Position numbers and translations under genes: made by a program. Of a stretch of DNA of 64,000 bases, positions 1 through 12,945 are shown piece after piece. This stretch comes from Lyophyllum atratum (lineage: Eukaryota; Basidiomycota; Agaricomycetes; Agaricales; Lyophyllaceae). Numbering within the stretch: the first letter of the stretch is position 1; the number at the start of each line of letters is the position of its first letter. The notes under the pieces were generated by a model. It did not search any database, was not told where the DNA came from, and saw only the letters and a list, made by a program, of their open reading frames with translations. Location of the stretch: the NCBI GenBank assembly GCA_014905825.1, contig JACGCN010000004.1, positions 2,108,001-2,172,000 of the forward strand, read 5' to 3'.

Positions 1-869
1 AACGACACCCTTGCAGAGCAGCAACTTGAGCAGTGGAATGAGACACGGACAGGCCCGTATGCTGCGGCCACTTTCAGCACAGCGGCTTGGTTGCGCATAC
101 CAGACAACTCAACGATATTCCAACAATTCGAAGATCCGTCAGCTGGGCCCCATACCTCTCACTTCGAATTCATCATCGCGGTATGTAGCATCCTTGCTTT
201 CTTTGCCAAATCTTGAAGGCTTACAATCGATTTCTTACATAGAATGGTAAGACACGCCTGCCTCTCCCTCCTACTGGAAATTTCATGGTCATTGGCACGG
301 TGGTCGTGACACCCATTTCACGTAGGTCCCTCAGTTATATGACTCTCACCCACTTAATTTACCTATATTCAATTTTCGAAGGTGGCAGCGTTTTAATAAC
401 CTCCAATAACCCATTTGATCCCCCGGCCATAAACCCGAATCTTCTGGACTCGGATTTCGATATATTTGTCATGCGAGAAGCTATTCGCTCTGCTCGCCGG
501 CTTGCCCAAGCCCCGGTGTTCTCCGACTATGTTCTCAGTCTCGTTGATACCGCCGTTACCGACGCGGAGCTAGACGAGTTTATCCGTGGGTCGGCGATCA
601 CCGTCTCTCACTGCGTTGGGACTGCATCAATGTCCCCGAAGGGTGCGGATTATGGCGTCCTCGACCCCGATCTTCGTGTGAAGAAGGTTGTGGGGCTGCG
701 CGTCGTCGATTCATCAGCCATTGTGAGTGGATCTGTCTTCCTTTGCGGTGTATGAACACATGTTTATTGCTCTTGCGCGGTATAGCCTCGGGTTCCTGCG
801 GCGCACACACAAGCCGCTACATACGTCTTTGCGGAGAGAGCATCGGATCTGATCAAGGCTGCGTGGTGA
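1..869 (+). CDS. GMC oxidoreductase (aryl-alcohol oxidase-like), 3' part
   Basis: FAD-dependent GMC oxidase or dehydrogenase, C-terminal substrate-binding part. The 5' end lies outside the window. Exons read as 1-180, 243-321, 382-722 and 786-869, with 60-63 bp GT-AG introns; together they give one continuous frame. The joined protein has the family's PLPPTGNF and PISRGSV segments, the catalytic-histidine motif SHCVGTASM and a second histidine in VPAAHTQA, followed by a helical C-terminus. Both active-site histidines of the aryl-alcohol oxidase group are therefore present. Such enzymes are usually secreted and supply peroxide for lignin breakdown, but the signal peptide is not visible here. 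Alcohol oxidase, pyranose dehydrogenase or a related GMC subfamily cannot be separated from this fragment. Confidence 0.9.
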
Positions 870-1645
870 GGACGTGTATGGTGTGACGACTCGTGGTCAA
901 GCCCAAGTAGAAATGGACCGCTCAGCTCTCTCCTGGTAATATTTTCCTCGTATAAGCGTATCTCAACATCTCCATAAATACTCAGATTATTATGTCGGAC
1001 AGGTACCTGTTTGCAAATTGAGATATCTTTTGACTTATAACTCACAAGTCACGAATGTTTACTAGCTCAAGCTGTTTGGATGCAACGGAGGGGTCTGATC
1101 TGTCAAAAAACGATATGCACGACGATTTCTGTTGGTAGACTAAGGTGCAAACCGGCAGACGTTGGCCTAATCAATGGTACCTTTGTCCTACAGCAGCCTA
1201 CAGTGATCGCTGCCTTCGAAATTCATAATCAATCTGAATGATAAGCATCAAAAACAGCGCTCGACAACGCAACAAGTGATTGATATTTGAAAATTGACGG
1301 GCGCCATCCATGCGGGCGCTCTTTATTCAGTCGAAAAACGGGCTGAAGACTGGGCACTGCTCTCCTTCGCACTAACGGTGAGTCGCGCTGCGATAATCTT
1401 CCTCAACTCAGACTGACTTCCTCCTCCCCACTTTCGTCCATCTGGTGACTGCCCTCAATTCCGCCGACATTGCCTTTCTCCAGCCACGACGTCGGTAGGA
1501 GTCCTGGTTCGGTTTCTCCACGTGGAAGTATTTCTACCGCGTACATCTCCGCCAGGATCGCAAGTGTAAAGCTCCCCGGTCTGCCCATTTCGGCCTTGCT
1601 TGACTATGTTCACTTCACTTACTGGACGCCAACAGTACATATTAG
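870..1645. other. Intergenic region
   Basis: No convincing gene. The stretch holds the 3' flank of the GMC gene. It probably also holds the promoter and a first exon of the downstream cysteine-rich gene, since a splice acceptor (AG at 1644-1645) follows a CTTGACTATG branch-like sequence. Small ORFs occur on both strands around 1400-1640 but none is recognisable. Confidence 0.4.
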
Positions 1646-2105
1646 CATGTCCAGCGTTGCTTGTTACGGATTCAAGTGCTCCACTGTGAGCACCTGGGAA
1701 CCTAGCCTACGAGGTTGCTGCGAGCCGAGTGGTCGATCCGTCAACGAGTTCGGTGAATACTTCTGCGCCGGGAACGCGCTCGGGAAGACCATCAGCTGCT
1801 TCAATCAGACCTATGGGGCTCACAAATCCCAATTCGACGTCTACTCCATGAATTGTTTCGACGGCGTAGGCAACCCAGTTGATGCCGGCGTCGTCAGTAC
1901 CAATAACAGAAGCGCCTTCGGATGCTCAAAGAACTTCCTGTCTAATTGCTACGATGCAAACGGGAATAAGACAGAAGACCCGAGGAATGGAACATGCGAC
2001 ACTGGTTCAAACAGTCCTTCAGGAGCACCGCCAGGGCCTAGTCACAGGTGGGCTGCAATGTTTGCCGCCGCGTTGGTAATCTCCAGTTTCGTCGCGATGG
2101 CATGA
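1646..2105 (+). CDS. Cysteine-rich, possibly GPI-anchored surface protein (5' end unresolved)
   Basis: An open frame of about 150 codons, rich in cysteine (CYGFKC, GCCEPSG, YFCAG and further single Cys) with several N-glycosylation sequons. It ends in a Ser/Pro/Gly linker and a short hydrophobic tail (AAMFAAALVISSFVAMA), the pattern of a GPI-attachment signal. I start at the likely splice acceptor. The same frame stays open back to an ATG at 1470, but that extension does not look like a signal peptide, so an upstream exon is more likely. The family is not recognised. A fungal cell-surface or small secreted protein is an inference from composition only. Confidence 0.4.
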
Positions 2106-3150
2106 GGCGCTGGGTAGGTGTCAGCAAGCGGGAAAGTGACGATTATTCCTGATTATTCAGGTTTGGATAGGAAAACTACTAGCTAGCGATTAGCACATAT
2201 ACATTGCATCCATTGATATTCCCATACCTCGCAATGATGCCTATTTTCGGAAGTGGATTACAGCGAACGGAGAAGTTGCCCACAATGAAATTGATACCAC
2301 ACATATCAGGAGTTGTGAGAATGCCTCATGGTTTCCTTCCTTGTGGTCCGGGCAATCATGACGGTGTTTGCAGAAGGGTGAAGCTATAGACAACGTTTAA
2401 GGGGCACTTAGATTATTGGTAGTTAACAGACCGCCTCTCCGGACCAGATCACTTCCCTGGATCACTGTACAGCTTCTAGGAATAGTTCCCCAGTTTGTAG
2501 ATCAGTGACTTGAAAACATGTGTCTGCCTCATGTGTAGCGGCAGCTGCGACCCATCACGGAATTGTTCGACAGAACGGTCTACAATGGTGCCTGCAATAC
2601 TAGTCTTAATTTTCATCTCTCTGACCTCGGTTCTGGATTACCATTCTTTGTGATGAAGCAAGTCTGGTCAAGAGCACGATGATGCGGGGTATGACAGGCC
2701 GTCAAAGGTTCCGAAGAACCTCTGAAATTTGGGGTGCAATCACCTGGAGGCCGTTCGAAGCGGCTTCGTTGGTTGAAAAGCACTGAGAATATCCTCCACC
2801 ACGAGTGACTTACGTATCACGTCTGGTAGAAATGTGAAAGATCGGTCGTAAGTCACAGGGCGTCAACGAAGGAGGACCTATGTAGCCATCCTCTAGAGGA
2901 CGGCCACTCGCTTGATGTCACTCAGCATATCCGCCACTATTCCGAGGAACCAGAGAAGGCCTGTTGCTGGAGATGAGAATTTCTCGGGCGAGGCCACTTG
3001 ACCAAAGGTTTCCGCAACGGTACCAGCTGTCACTGGCCGTGCCTCTCAATCCATATAAGAGGCGCGGAGATACGAATAGATGGATAAGAAATGAAAAGAG
3101 CTAGATAAGATACAAGAATGGAATGAAGGAAGATGGCGAGGAAGAGGAGA
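2106..3150. other. Intergenic region
   Basis: No gene recognised on either strand. ORFs are short and have no familiar motifs. The right end holds the 3' untranslated region of the minus-strand NOP56 gene. Confidence 0.4.
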
Positions 3151-4973
3151 TCACGCCTTGACCTTCTTCTCCTTCTTCTCCTTCTTTTCTTTTTTCTCCT
3201 TTTTCTTCTTGGTAACCTCATCGCCCTGTTAAAGAGAGGTGTTAGCATGATTGGGCACGATCCAAAGCACGAGCACATGACTCACGTCCGCTGCTGCTGC
3301 TTCGCTCTTCGCCTGCTCCTTCTTGGCCTTCTTCAGTGCTTTCTTCTCCTCTTTTGACAGCTTGACCTTCTTCGACGTTTGTTCCTCCTCATCGCCGTCA
3401 ACGTCCATGTCGTCGCTCTTTCTCTTCTTCTTCTTCTCCTTCTTCGGGGTCGTTTCGAGCGTCGTCAGCACCGGACCATTCATCTCCACATCCTCGTCAT
3501 CGTCATCGTCCATCGCGAGATCTTCCAACACCTTCCTGATAGCATCCGCGTTCTTTGACGGTGGGGCCCCTGTCTCGAAAAAGTTGAGGCGTTCTTCCAC
3601 CTGGGCACGTAGAGCCTCGCCGAATTTCGATGTAGGGGCATCTGAAAATGGTCAAACTAAGACGCGGTCTCATACATACCATGTAGCATACGAACCGGAG
3701 TAACAATCTATCCGCGACGCTATTGAGCATTTGTTGGCAAGGAATCGAGAAATGCGGCCTTTGTGTTTCGGTCCGGCACGGCCAATGAACGACGAGTGGT
3801 ATAGCAGACCGTACTGAATCAGAGACGTAAGCATTCTTGAAATGAGACGCGAAGAAAGAGTCCTTACCTTTGGTGTGTTACCCTTCGTCTTCAGCGCTCT
3901 GAACAAGGCTTTCTCAGCACCCAAAATCTGCACCGTACTCGCAGGGTACTTGCTCAGATTCGTTAAGCTGCCGGCGTGGCTGATGAGTCGCGCACCGATC
4001 CGCTCCCCAAGAAGCGCGGTCAGACTGGGCGCGACGAGGTTCATCTTCTCCGTCAGATACGATATCAGGGACTTGCGGTAATCCGAAATAGAGACCACAC
4101 GCATGGCGAACGCGTTGATATTGATTAAATCGATTTCGGAAAGGGAGGAGCCCATAGAGCCACGGGCGGCGTCGAGGATGTTCTGAGCGAGCGTTGAGTC
4201 GTCGTCCAGGATGGCGGCCAAATCTGGCAGCTTCTCCTCATCAAGGGTGTCCTTGTCGCCGATGAACTGCGCGACGCGAGCGTATTGGTGGTTGTCGGGA
4301 ACGAGGCGGACAAGCTCGGGGAAGTGATATCCATACCATTCCCTCATGCGCATGGCGAACAGATTGACGTCCTTGTCGAGTTGGTCAAGGAGGGCAATGG
4401 CTTGGATGATCATGTTGTCGATACGGTTCACGTTGAACTTCAGCTTCGCGCGAGAGTATGAGTGACCCAGACCGAGCTGGGCTTTTCGGAGGTCGTCGGT
4501 TTGGAGACCCTTCAAGAGCTTGGAAGCATGGAGACGAATGCCGCGGACAAGTTCTTGGGCTGTCTCCGAGACGTCACAAGAAATGCCGGTTTCACCCTTG
4601 ATGTTGCTTGCGAGCACATTGTCGGAGACGGCGAGAACGACAGGAGATTTCTTGGAGGTTTTCGCGAGGTTGAGTTCCAAAAGATTTTTAAGGTAATCGT
4701 TGACGATTCCTATTCCGTAACCCGACCATCAGACATACAAAGCTTCATGAAGAAAGCTTTAGACATACCCTCAGAAATATCATTGGCATTCTCGAGGGCC
4801 TGCGCGGCATTTTTGAAGGGAGAAAAACTCATCAGTGAGACCATTTTCCCGAATTTTGCGAGGTCCTTGATTGACTCCTGGACACCGCGGGACTTGGAGC
4901 CAATGTCCTCAATAAGTTTCGCCTCGAAGATGGCATAGCCTGAGGCCGACTCGAAGAGTACGTGGGTGACCAT
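3151..4973 (-). CDS. NOP56: NOP56, box C/D snoRNP core protein
   Basis: Core protein of box C/D snoRNPs, needed for 2'-O-methylation and processing of pre-rRNA in the nucleolus. Exons on the minus strand: 4769-4973, 3868-4709, 3696-3813, 3286-3641 and 3151-3225, about 531 residues. Introns are 54-60 bp; the third has an unusual GTTCGT donor, the only one that keeps the frame. The start ([16 protein letters not shown]) matches the family N-terminus. The NOP domain is very conserved, with [59 protein letters not shown] and [19 protein letters not shown]. The tail is acidic, then lysine-rich (KKEKKEKK), as in yeast Nop56. NOP58 is less likely because of the N-terminal sequence. Confidence 0.97.
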
Positions 4974-6951
4974 CTTGAGGGTCTTGTCGTCGTCGTAAAC
5001 AGTGAGCGCTTAGTCTGTTAGACCCTGGGAAACCAAAACTTTTTTTCCGAGTCCGACCATGACACATGTCCAGATTAGGAAACCCTCCTTGTCCTTTACT
5101 ACTACTTGAGTACTTATACGCGACTGTGCTCCGAAACATCGGAATGAAGCTTGTCAGTGAGGGCGATCCGTACCTCCTGCTGACCTATTTCTGCAAACAT
5201 CGACTGATCTAGTTTTGCCAAATACTAATACCACATCAAACTTCTCATCAGGACTCCCCCCCACACCCTTCCGCCTGGGTATCTCGTCTAGTGGGCTCGT
5301 CAGATGCCTATCTGACATTGAAGGCCTCGTGGACATACTCTCTGCGATGGTATGTGTACCCACGAGAGAGTGCTGGACTTTTTGGAGCACAAATCTATCC
5401 CAAGTCGCTCCTCAGGTAGTAGTTCGCGATATCTGATCAATCAGACGATCGGGTCAGGAATTGAGATCGCCAACACCCAGGAATTCAGCTCTGCCTTACC
5501 TTTTCAATTGGTTCGATTCCCGTGTCCGTTTGGACGCGATCAACACGTCGAGCTCCATTAATATTGGCGGGAGGCAGTAATCTCGGACCAGGCTACCCTT
5601 GTGCCATCACCAAATATTTCATCGGGGGGTTTGATCTTGTTCTCAGTTGCCTTCTGCCAGCCTCGAGGCCACCGGCATGCCGTTTTTTCCAGACAAACAA
5701 CACGTTGTGATCTTCTGATAGAGGTACTCTAGCAAGTGACCAACTGTGGATCGATAGCGCAAGAAACTCCGAAAAAATGCCTAGATGAGTGACTGACTAT
5801 TCCCCCGAGTTTGAATATCATATTCACACTGGAAGCAGCTACGAGTGCCATGAACATATGCTGTCAACAGTTCCATGTCATAGCGGGATGGTAATGACTT
5901 CTACCCTCCCATAACATCCCCAGGAATAAACGGTCTTCCCCATGCCAGAGTAAGCGTCACTTCCGAACGGGGCCAGCAGCATGGATTCTATGTATGACAG
6001 CTAGTGGATTCTAGGAAAGTCCTGACATGTCGATGCTTCTAGGCTGTATTTTGTGCCATCCAAGAACTATCGCTATCGGTGGTCTTCCAGCAAATAAATT
6101 CAGGAAAGATAGGCATCACGCATCATTCACGCCTACGTTGAAGGTATCAACCGGAACCATTCAGAAAATGCGGCTATCTTTGACCATCCCACCATGTGCT
6201 TCCGGCTCAGCGACACAGGTAAGCGAATCGGACATCTCTAGGCATCGTTTCGAAACCGGGCCCCTACCTCAGAATTTGACGCCCGTTGTGTTGCAATTCC
6301 AGGATGAAGCCTTTTAATAGATATTACGCCAAGCCTCCCGAATGAGCGGTAGACAACGTATAAAATACACGCTGCCGATTTTGTACTCACAAAGATGAGG
6401 AGCACCATCGAGACTTGAGGAGGAACGTTTTTGAAGAGGATCCATCTTTTTGTGGGCGCCTCTGGGTGCCGTGTGCCGAAGATGACGTGCAAAAGTATCC
6501 CAAACGAGGCACAAGGCCGAGGTGACGCACCAGACCACAGGTGAGAACCAGATCGTCTTTGAAGTGTCAAGGAGCAAGCGAGGCAGGCACCTGGCACGCT
6601 ACCATCACGTGAAGACTGATTGCACTTTTCATTGGCGCGTTGAGAAGGTGGCCATGTTTGGACGTAGGGATAGGCCATCGCCTCGTGGTGGGGCAGCCTC
6701 CTTGTCGGCCTACCATTGGCACAAAAGCAGGCTGGAGCTCTTCGAGGACCCCATAGGGCCTTCACAAGGCTTGGACTTCAGAAGCCATTCGGGCACGACC
6801 AGGTAGATTCCTCCGCCACGCTGTGATTTGAAAGTCGTCTGCAGACTTTACACGCAGCTGCTGCCAGTCACCGTCAACTCGTGGCTGCGATTCCTTTTAA
6901 CGACCTGTGCTCCGCTTTACGACCATCTGTTCGCCTCTCCCCTCCACCACC
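4974..6951. other. Intergenic region between NOP56 and the DUF6699-like gene
   Basis: About 2 kb without a recognisable gene. The left end should contain the NOP56 promoter and 5' UTR, and the right end the promoter of the downstream gene. The longest open frame (minus, 6238-6765) shows no known motif and unremarkable composition. An exact pol III B-box string occurs at 5510-5520, but no tRNA folds around it. Confidence 0.4.
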
Positions 6952-9473
6952 ATGTTCAAGTGGTCGAAACGTCGCCCCAGCGGAGAGCCCTCGACGCCCA
7001 AGCTGGCTAGCATTTCCCTACCAGACGACACTTCAGCCAAGACGCTGTCTCGGGCACGCTGGAAGGCGGATCTTATCCCCCAGGCGCCCTCGACATTTCT
7101 TAGGACTGCACCAGAGTATCGGTCGAAGGACCGTCATCCAGTTGCATCCGGTCCACCACCGACCATCCAGGGCACAGAGAAAAGCACAAGGATCAGGAAA
7201 TCGTCGACAATCAGTCAAGCCGAAGACAGTATGACAAAGCATTCTGATATGAAGCGACGTCTCTTATAACGATTCACAGGGAGAGCAGCGAAACTGGCGG
7301 CCCACGATATCGATGCTGGTTATTTCTCATCGCGCGACGACTACCTGCCCAAAGAGAAGGCATCGTCGAAGTCTTCAAAACCCATCAAAGGTATGAAGGG
7401 TTTTGCAGCCCTGTTCCTTGGCCATCGTCTGATCAGCTGAGCGTTGCAGGCATCTTGAAGCCACCTAAACCTTTTATGGAGCAAGATTTTAATAAGCCTC
7501 TTAAACCCAGTCAGTGTGAACCCTCATTAATTCCAAATCATCGGCTTACAAATTCCTGCAGGTCCTCCACCCCCTCACAAAGGCGGGCCCTTTGGCTTTG
7601 ATGAAGTCGGTTGTGCAGGTGGGTCACGTTACCATACCCTTGATATACCCCGAAGTCATGTTGCTGATCCTTTATCGTCCTATCCAGGTTCCAACACGAC
7701 CAAGATGAAAGGAGGGGGGAACTTTCATCGATCGTCAGATGAGAAGCACAGTATGGAGAACAGTACGCCTCAAGGCTTCGCAACAGTTCTCCGTTCGCTG
7801 ACGTGCGATCTCTGGCCAGCATCGCAAAATGCTGCGCAGTCGAGATATAAGCCCTTGGCGCCCCCCGTTCTACCAGGTGCGTCTCTAGATCGAGCTGCAT
7901 CCTTTACCACCCATGGTTTCATTGACGATCGGTTCGATCACAGGAGGATATTCTTCAGGAGCATCAGCCGCCGTGCCAGTCTACCCAGCTCACGCACCTG
8001 TTATACCCAATCGCGGTCCTTACTATGCGGCACCTCCCTCACGTTCAAGTGGGCCCTTCGCTGCGCCGCAGATACCCCCTCAAGGTTGGTGGGACCTTTT
8101 ACCGACTTCCGCTGATCCGCTGATCATGGAGTCGTTTTTCAGCGCCTACGAATCACAGACGTTCCAGCAGGTATGGAGAAGATCGAGGAGGTGGTGTGTC
8201 CGACACAGAAGGTGAGATCGAGTCATCATCGGCCGTATTTGTTGTTTGATTGATCTCGCTAACACTTTGCGTTGTAAGGAGTTTTGACGCGCGGACCTCG
8301 TCCCAGCAGGCGTGATGGAGCGCAGTCGGACACGGAAGGTATGTCTCCAGTCGTCGTGGATCACATAATGCATCGTCCTGATGGATTGGTTGTGTCTAGG
8401 CATATCGCGTACACATTCCAGCAGGTACGGAGGTGTTGCGCCACAGGACCTTCACAGAGGTGATTGTTCTTTGTGTGAGAGTTATTGTTAGACCCTTAAC
8501 ACTGGTATCGTCCAGCGTTGCATCAAGTTGCTCAGCAGCAGCCAGCGGCGCACGGTCACGAGTATTCAGGACGTCCTCGAGGTAAGATACCAGCCCCTTT
8601 GATGGTGTCCGTCACCCTCATCTCGCCGTGCCAGGAGCGACGTATCCCCTTTATCAGGGGAACCACGGTGCCCCACCCACAAATCACTTCCAAGGTGAAC
8701 AATATTCAGATTTGTTGCCATTCGAAAGCTGAGCCGTCGATAGTCGCGGAGGATTATTCTCGGTCGAGGAACCAGTCGTTCAATGGATATGCCGCACCAG
8801 CACAACCTCGCGGCCCTCCATCGTCAAGCTATGTGAGACCTCACATCATCAATAAAGGTATGTTCGCTTGATATAGATTTCGAGACCTGTCTGACGGACA
8901 AATGTCTTAGTTCCACAGAAGGAGGAAGCGATCGCAATCAGCTGGCCTTTGTTGGAACCTTCCAAGCGTCGCCGCCTCCGCCCTCCTCGCCCACCCCTCT
9001 TTTTTGATATCGCGTTCGATCCTACTGAGCATGACCCTCGGTATGGAATTCGCGCATTAGCAGACTTCGGATTCACGCGAGCCATGACGCAGGAGGAGAT
9101 GGATACGCCGGCGTCCTCGCACTGTGTTGTTAGGGAGATGATCATCACGTGCGAGGAGCGCGAGCTCGGCAGGTGGAAAGTGGTCGCCAGGCGCGCCGAA
9201 GGGCTTCGGTGCATTGATGTTTTCCAGGCGATATACGAAACCTACCACGTCCCGCTTACGCCACCTGAGATCGCGGAGCTTTCGGACTACGTCCGGTCAT
9301 GCATACCCGCCTTTATCCAGAGGTGCAAGGATACCCCTGGTCTCGAGCTCAAACACCAGCAGCGCGGGATGTGTCGTGTTGATCTTCTGAGGACGAAGAA
9401 GCTGTTCAAGGGTATGACAAGGAGGAACGGCGTGTGGATATTGGAGGTGGAGAAGCCCAGGACACAGGCGTAA
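6952..9473 (+). CDS. Proline-rich protein with DUF6699-like C-terminal domain
   Basis: A multi-exon gene. The first exons read 6952-7228, 7280-7390, 7450-7509 and 7562-7618, followed by further small exons and a long last exon from about 8891. The N-terminal two thirds are basic, low complexity and rich in Pro/Ser, which suggests disorder. The last exon encodes a compact domain that begins LFFDIAFDPTEHDPRYGIR, continues with a WKVVARRAEGLRCIDVFQAI stretch, and has the helix YHVPLTPPEIAELSDYV. This pattern fits the DUF6699 family that is expanded in Agaricomycetes; its function is unknown. The exon boundaries between 7620 and 8890 are approximate. Confidence 0.65.
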
Positions 9474-10704
9474 TCTTCGATCTTCCTCACTGTATATTAT
9501 AATATTGGGTGAGTTTTAGTCGTCTCCTATGATCATAGTTTGTTGGCGCTGACGGTTGCTCACCACAGGACATTCTGCATACTCATCACCGTCTTTACGC
9601 GACACATATGCCATACCCCCCACGTCATTCATCGTTACCACTCATTTATGACAGCGACGACCACATCTCAACTCTAGCATTTCATCACATATCCCTGGTT
9701 GGACCGTTGTCCCTTGTAATTTTGCCCTACTGTATCCCTTCATTAGCTATTTCAGCCAATAACCACACCTCGCCCATGAAATTCACTAACTTTCACGATT
9801 GATAAAGGATGCATGTAGCCATATTTCAGCAGTCGTAGTGTCTGGGGGACCATGTTGCGACGGCGACGGAAATGAAAGGAACTTGCTAGAACGCTCCTCC
9901 ACATTCTACAGCGAAGGGGAAAGAGAAACCGGTGATACGGCAGACGCCCACGTCCCGACACGCCGAAGAAGGGACAGAAATGGGGCACAAGACATGATCG
10001 ATTAATTTGTGGCGACCACCTTCGGACTACGGTGAATGATGCAAAGGGTGACCAAGAGGGATTGAGAGGCCTGTGCCAAGTAACCTTTCAAGCAAGCGTG
10101 AGCCAGTGCGATGGCCATGACCCGATTGCACCTGAACGTGGCCCTCTGGTTGACAGCGAGGTGAACCAAGAGCGACCGCGTGATCCAAAAATTGTGATAC
10201 ATGGAACGAGGTTGGCGACGATCCATGGTTCTGGTGGATCGCGATGGAAAGGCAACACAAATAGTCAGGTCCCCGTTCAGGAGGTTAACGGGAGCCAATG
10301 AAGATGTGGAGGTGGATCTCATTCGTGTCTGCAGGAACGGGCGTGATGGTAGTTGTGGGCGTCAAAATTGGGTTAGGCCATTCAAAGCGGGCTTCCGATA
10401 CTGAGGAAGCATTGAGCAGGACAAATTGGGCTAGCAATTTATGCGACTGAAGGTCGTGTAAAAAAACGAGGATGGTGCCTATCCGGTAGTGACTTATGCC
10501 GCAGCTGAGAGCAAAAGAGTATGGAACTTGGTCGATGATGAATTTTGCGTGGCGTCGAAGAGTGGCAGCAGACCTTGAGCAGACCTCATAACAGAGAATC
10601 CAGGTGCGAGAAGTGTTATTGGGTCGGGAAGGTGATCATGGCGGAAGACCAATGGGCGGAGGGGTTAAGAAGTATTCACAACAAAGCTGGGTACCCAGAG
10701 ACTC
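9474..10704. other. Intergenic region
   Basis: No supported gene. Short ORFs on both strands lack recognisable motifs. The right end runs into the first copy of a direct repeat that matches the 3' flank of the phosphotransferase gene. Confidence 0.35.
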
Positions 10705-11030
10705 ACGTTTACGGAAACGCTGCGAAGGACTGAGTCAATACGACTCATTATAATGATTTTGGGGATAAATCATAACGGTCATGTGCCACCGCAGTTACCA
10801 AGTTAGCACTTTGGATCCACGTGTTGACGCGTCTTCCCGTCCTTGACGCGACACGTACTATAGTACAGGTCCTCATCCAAGTGGTATCGAGGGCTTCCCG
10901 CATCTTTCCCCAACAAAAGCTGTGTCCTTGTGATTGCGACTCATACCGATATACATATTTATATTGTCGCGAGAGTCACACCTACAGAACTCAGCCCTCC
11001 CACTTTCGCTCCGCACAAGAGACGACATAA
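10705..11030. repeat. Direct repeat, copy 1 (3' flank of APH-like gene)
   Basis: This segment is clearly homologous to 12945-13280. Both contain GCGGTTACGAAGTTAGCACT-like sequence, TTGGATCCACGTGT, AGGTCCTCATCCAAGTG and CACCTACAGAACTCAGCC in the same order, with substitutions and small indels. Copy 2 begins at the stop codon of the phosphotransferase gene, so copy 1 is probably the remaining tail of an older tandem copy of that gene. Confidence 0.75.
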
Positions 11031-11996
11031 CAATAGGCTAGACCCTCCGAGGACAAGATGCAGGCAACACGGAGGGCGGTGGTCTTGAGCGATAGCGTCG
11101 GTAAAGACGTCTCGGGCATCTTGGCGTCCGCGGCTGATGTAGGGTGCGTGGCTGCGGCTAGAGGATGGATGGAGGACATGGAGGAGCAGGAAGCGGCCCC
11201 AGTACATGACGATGGCCTCACGCCCTATGGATGACGGGGAAGACGAGGGGAAGATTAGCAGAAAAAACGGTTTGTGAGCCCCTCTAACTCGGAGTTCGTG
11301 CTCTTGGGTTTCGATCCGTTGTGGAGTGGCGCCAAACATTGGATGATGGCCAAGAACAGACACAATGACGTGGGCGGGGAAAGCTGGAATCGGAACTTCT
11401 CAGTGTTCTGTTGGTGACATTGGAAAACGGACCGAGAGAGCATGCCAGAGACGAGGAAATCGTGGACTGGGTTGGACATCCGCTATGGATGAGAATGACT
11501 TCAGTGTCGACGAAGGGAAGAGGGGCAACCGCAAAAAAGTCGAGTGGACCACAAGCAATGGAGTTTGTATCCTTTTTGTTACTTCGTCTGGGTCTGTAGA
11601 TTTCTCGTTTAGCAATATACGAGTTTCTACCAAACGTTCCATGCTTACTTTAGCCCATGATGAAACTACCATTCCCTTCAAAACCTCTCAAGTTAAACAG
11701 GCAGGGAAGAACCCAAAGCTATCCTTTGATCGTTAAGAGAAGAGTCGCAGCGCAGAGCTGGATCTAGCATTTTCCGTGAAATAGCTACTAGAGAGGTTTA
11801 TTTTACCAACCACAGGAGCAGTGTCGGAGAAGGTCCGGGATCCGGGATCTCGGAAGCCGGGCCACGTGGATCCTATGGTCATCCAGGTCACAACAATTCA
11901 AAAAACCGTCCGACTCCTTGATTGTGGCCACAACATGTATGAAGCAATCATAAATTCATATTCCCACTGTCCAACGTACGACAGAGGCCCTTCAGG
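11031..11996. other. Intergenic region
   Basis: No gene recognised. Medium-length ORFs occur on both strands (for example minus 10959-11363 and plus 11365-11736) without familiar motifs. The right end should contain the promoter of the phosphotransferase-like gene. Confidence 0.35.
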
Positions 11997-12945
11997 ATGT
12001 CCGGAAACATGTTGAACGCGACCCAGTTCGTGTACCACCGAAGGTAAGGGAAGCCTCTCCAAGTTTTGGACACAACTAACTAACCCACCGATTTGAAGGC
12101 CGTCTAGTTTCACGGATTTTCTGTGGTCCGCCTGGCTTTTCGTTCCCTCTGGTATACGCTTGAAGGCATATCAAGCTCTCCGGCGTTTCTCGGTGAAGCA
12201 CGGTGGACAAACCTCCTCCCCTATGGTGAAGCGCCTCGTCCCTTTCAACTTGTATGCAAAAACGGGTCGTTACGTCACGGCCTCAGAAGCCCTCGCCACT
12301 CAATACGTTTCAGAAAACACCACGATCCCAGTGCCACGTATGCTGGATGTCATCGCGCTACCCTCCGGCAAAGGCAATTTCCTTCTTATGACCGGTGTAA
12401 AAGGAAAGGAGTACGGGCCCACTGGGGTCACACTGGATGTGATGGCAGGAAGTCAACGGGCGGTGTTCACAGAAACCTTGCGCGGGTGGTTCGACCAACT
12501 ACGTCGCCTACAACCACCGGACGACAGTACTATCTCTGGGTTTATGGGAACCGGAGTGTCCTCCTTTCGTATCCGGCACCCCGAGACTGTCGGTCCGTTC
12601 GTCTCCCAGGACGAGTTCCACGCGCAGCCATTTTGCCAACCCTGGGAACCTTATGACGACGCGCTGCGTGCAGCGCTGGAGAAGCGAGCAAATATGCAGT
12701 ACAAGATATGCTTCACGCATGGGGATATCACGCCTCACAACATCCTTGTTGACGAAAACCTTCGTCCATGCGCGTTAGTGGATTGGGAATGTGCGGGATG
12801 GATGCCAGACTACTGGGAATATACGCGGGCATTGTACGTACGCGAACGATACCTTGGATGGAAGAAAGTGTTCACAGATATCTTTCCCAATTATGAGGCG
12901 GAGCTTACAGTCGAGAGGGCTGTATGGGAGCATTATATCCCGTGA
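11997..12945 (+). CDS. APH-fold phosphotransferase (aminoglycoside/choline kinase-like)
   Basis: Small-molecule kinase of the APH superfamily. Two exons, 11997-12043 and 12099-12945, encode about 297 residues. The intron is 55 bp with a CTAAC branch sequence. The C-terminal half has the Brenner-type catalytic loop FTHGDITPHNIL (Asp and Asn of HGDxxxxN) and the metal-binding DWE in LVDWECAGWMPDYWEYTRA. The N-terminal lobe contains a GKGNFLLM strand. In fungi this fold occurs in many gene-expanded kinases of unknown substrate, and true antibiotic resistance is not implied. The related 3' flank upstream (10705-11030) suggests a former tandem copy. Confidence 0.85.

Noticed and set aside
3323..3703. 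Plus-strand Ser/Phe-rich ORF
   Set aside because: It is the antisense shadow of the acidic and lysine-rich NOP56 C-terminal exons.
5507..5523. Exact pol III B-box GGTTCGATTCC, possible tRNA
   Set aside because: The flanking bases form only a poor T stem (attgg/cccgt with a mismatch), and no acceptor, D or anticodon arm can be folded around it.
6238..6765. 175-codon minus ORF
   Set aside because: No recognisable motif, no supporting splice structure and unusual composition; likely chance.
10959..11363. 134-codon minus ORF next to the direct repeat
   Set aside because: No motif, and it overlaps repeat copy 1; not supported as a gene.
11997..12945. Antibiotic-resistance gene
   Set aside because: The APH fold is widespread in fungi with diverse substrates; resistance cannot be inferred from the catalytic loop alone.
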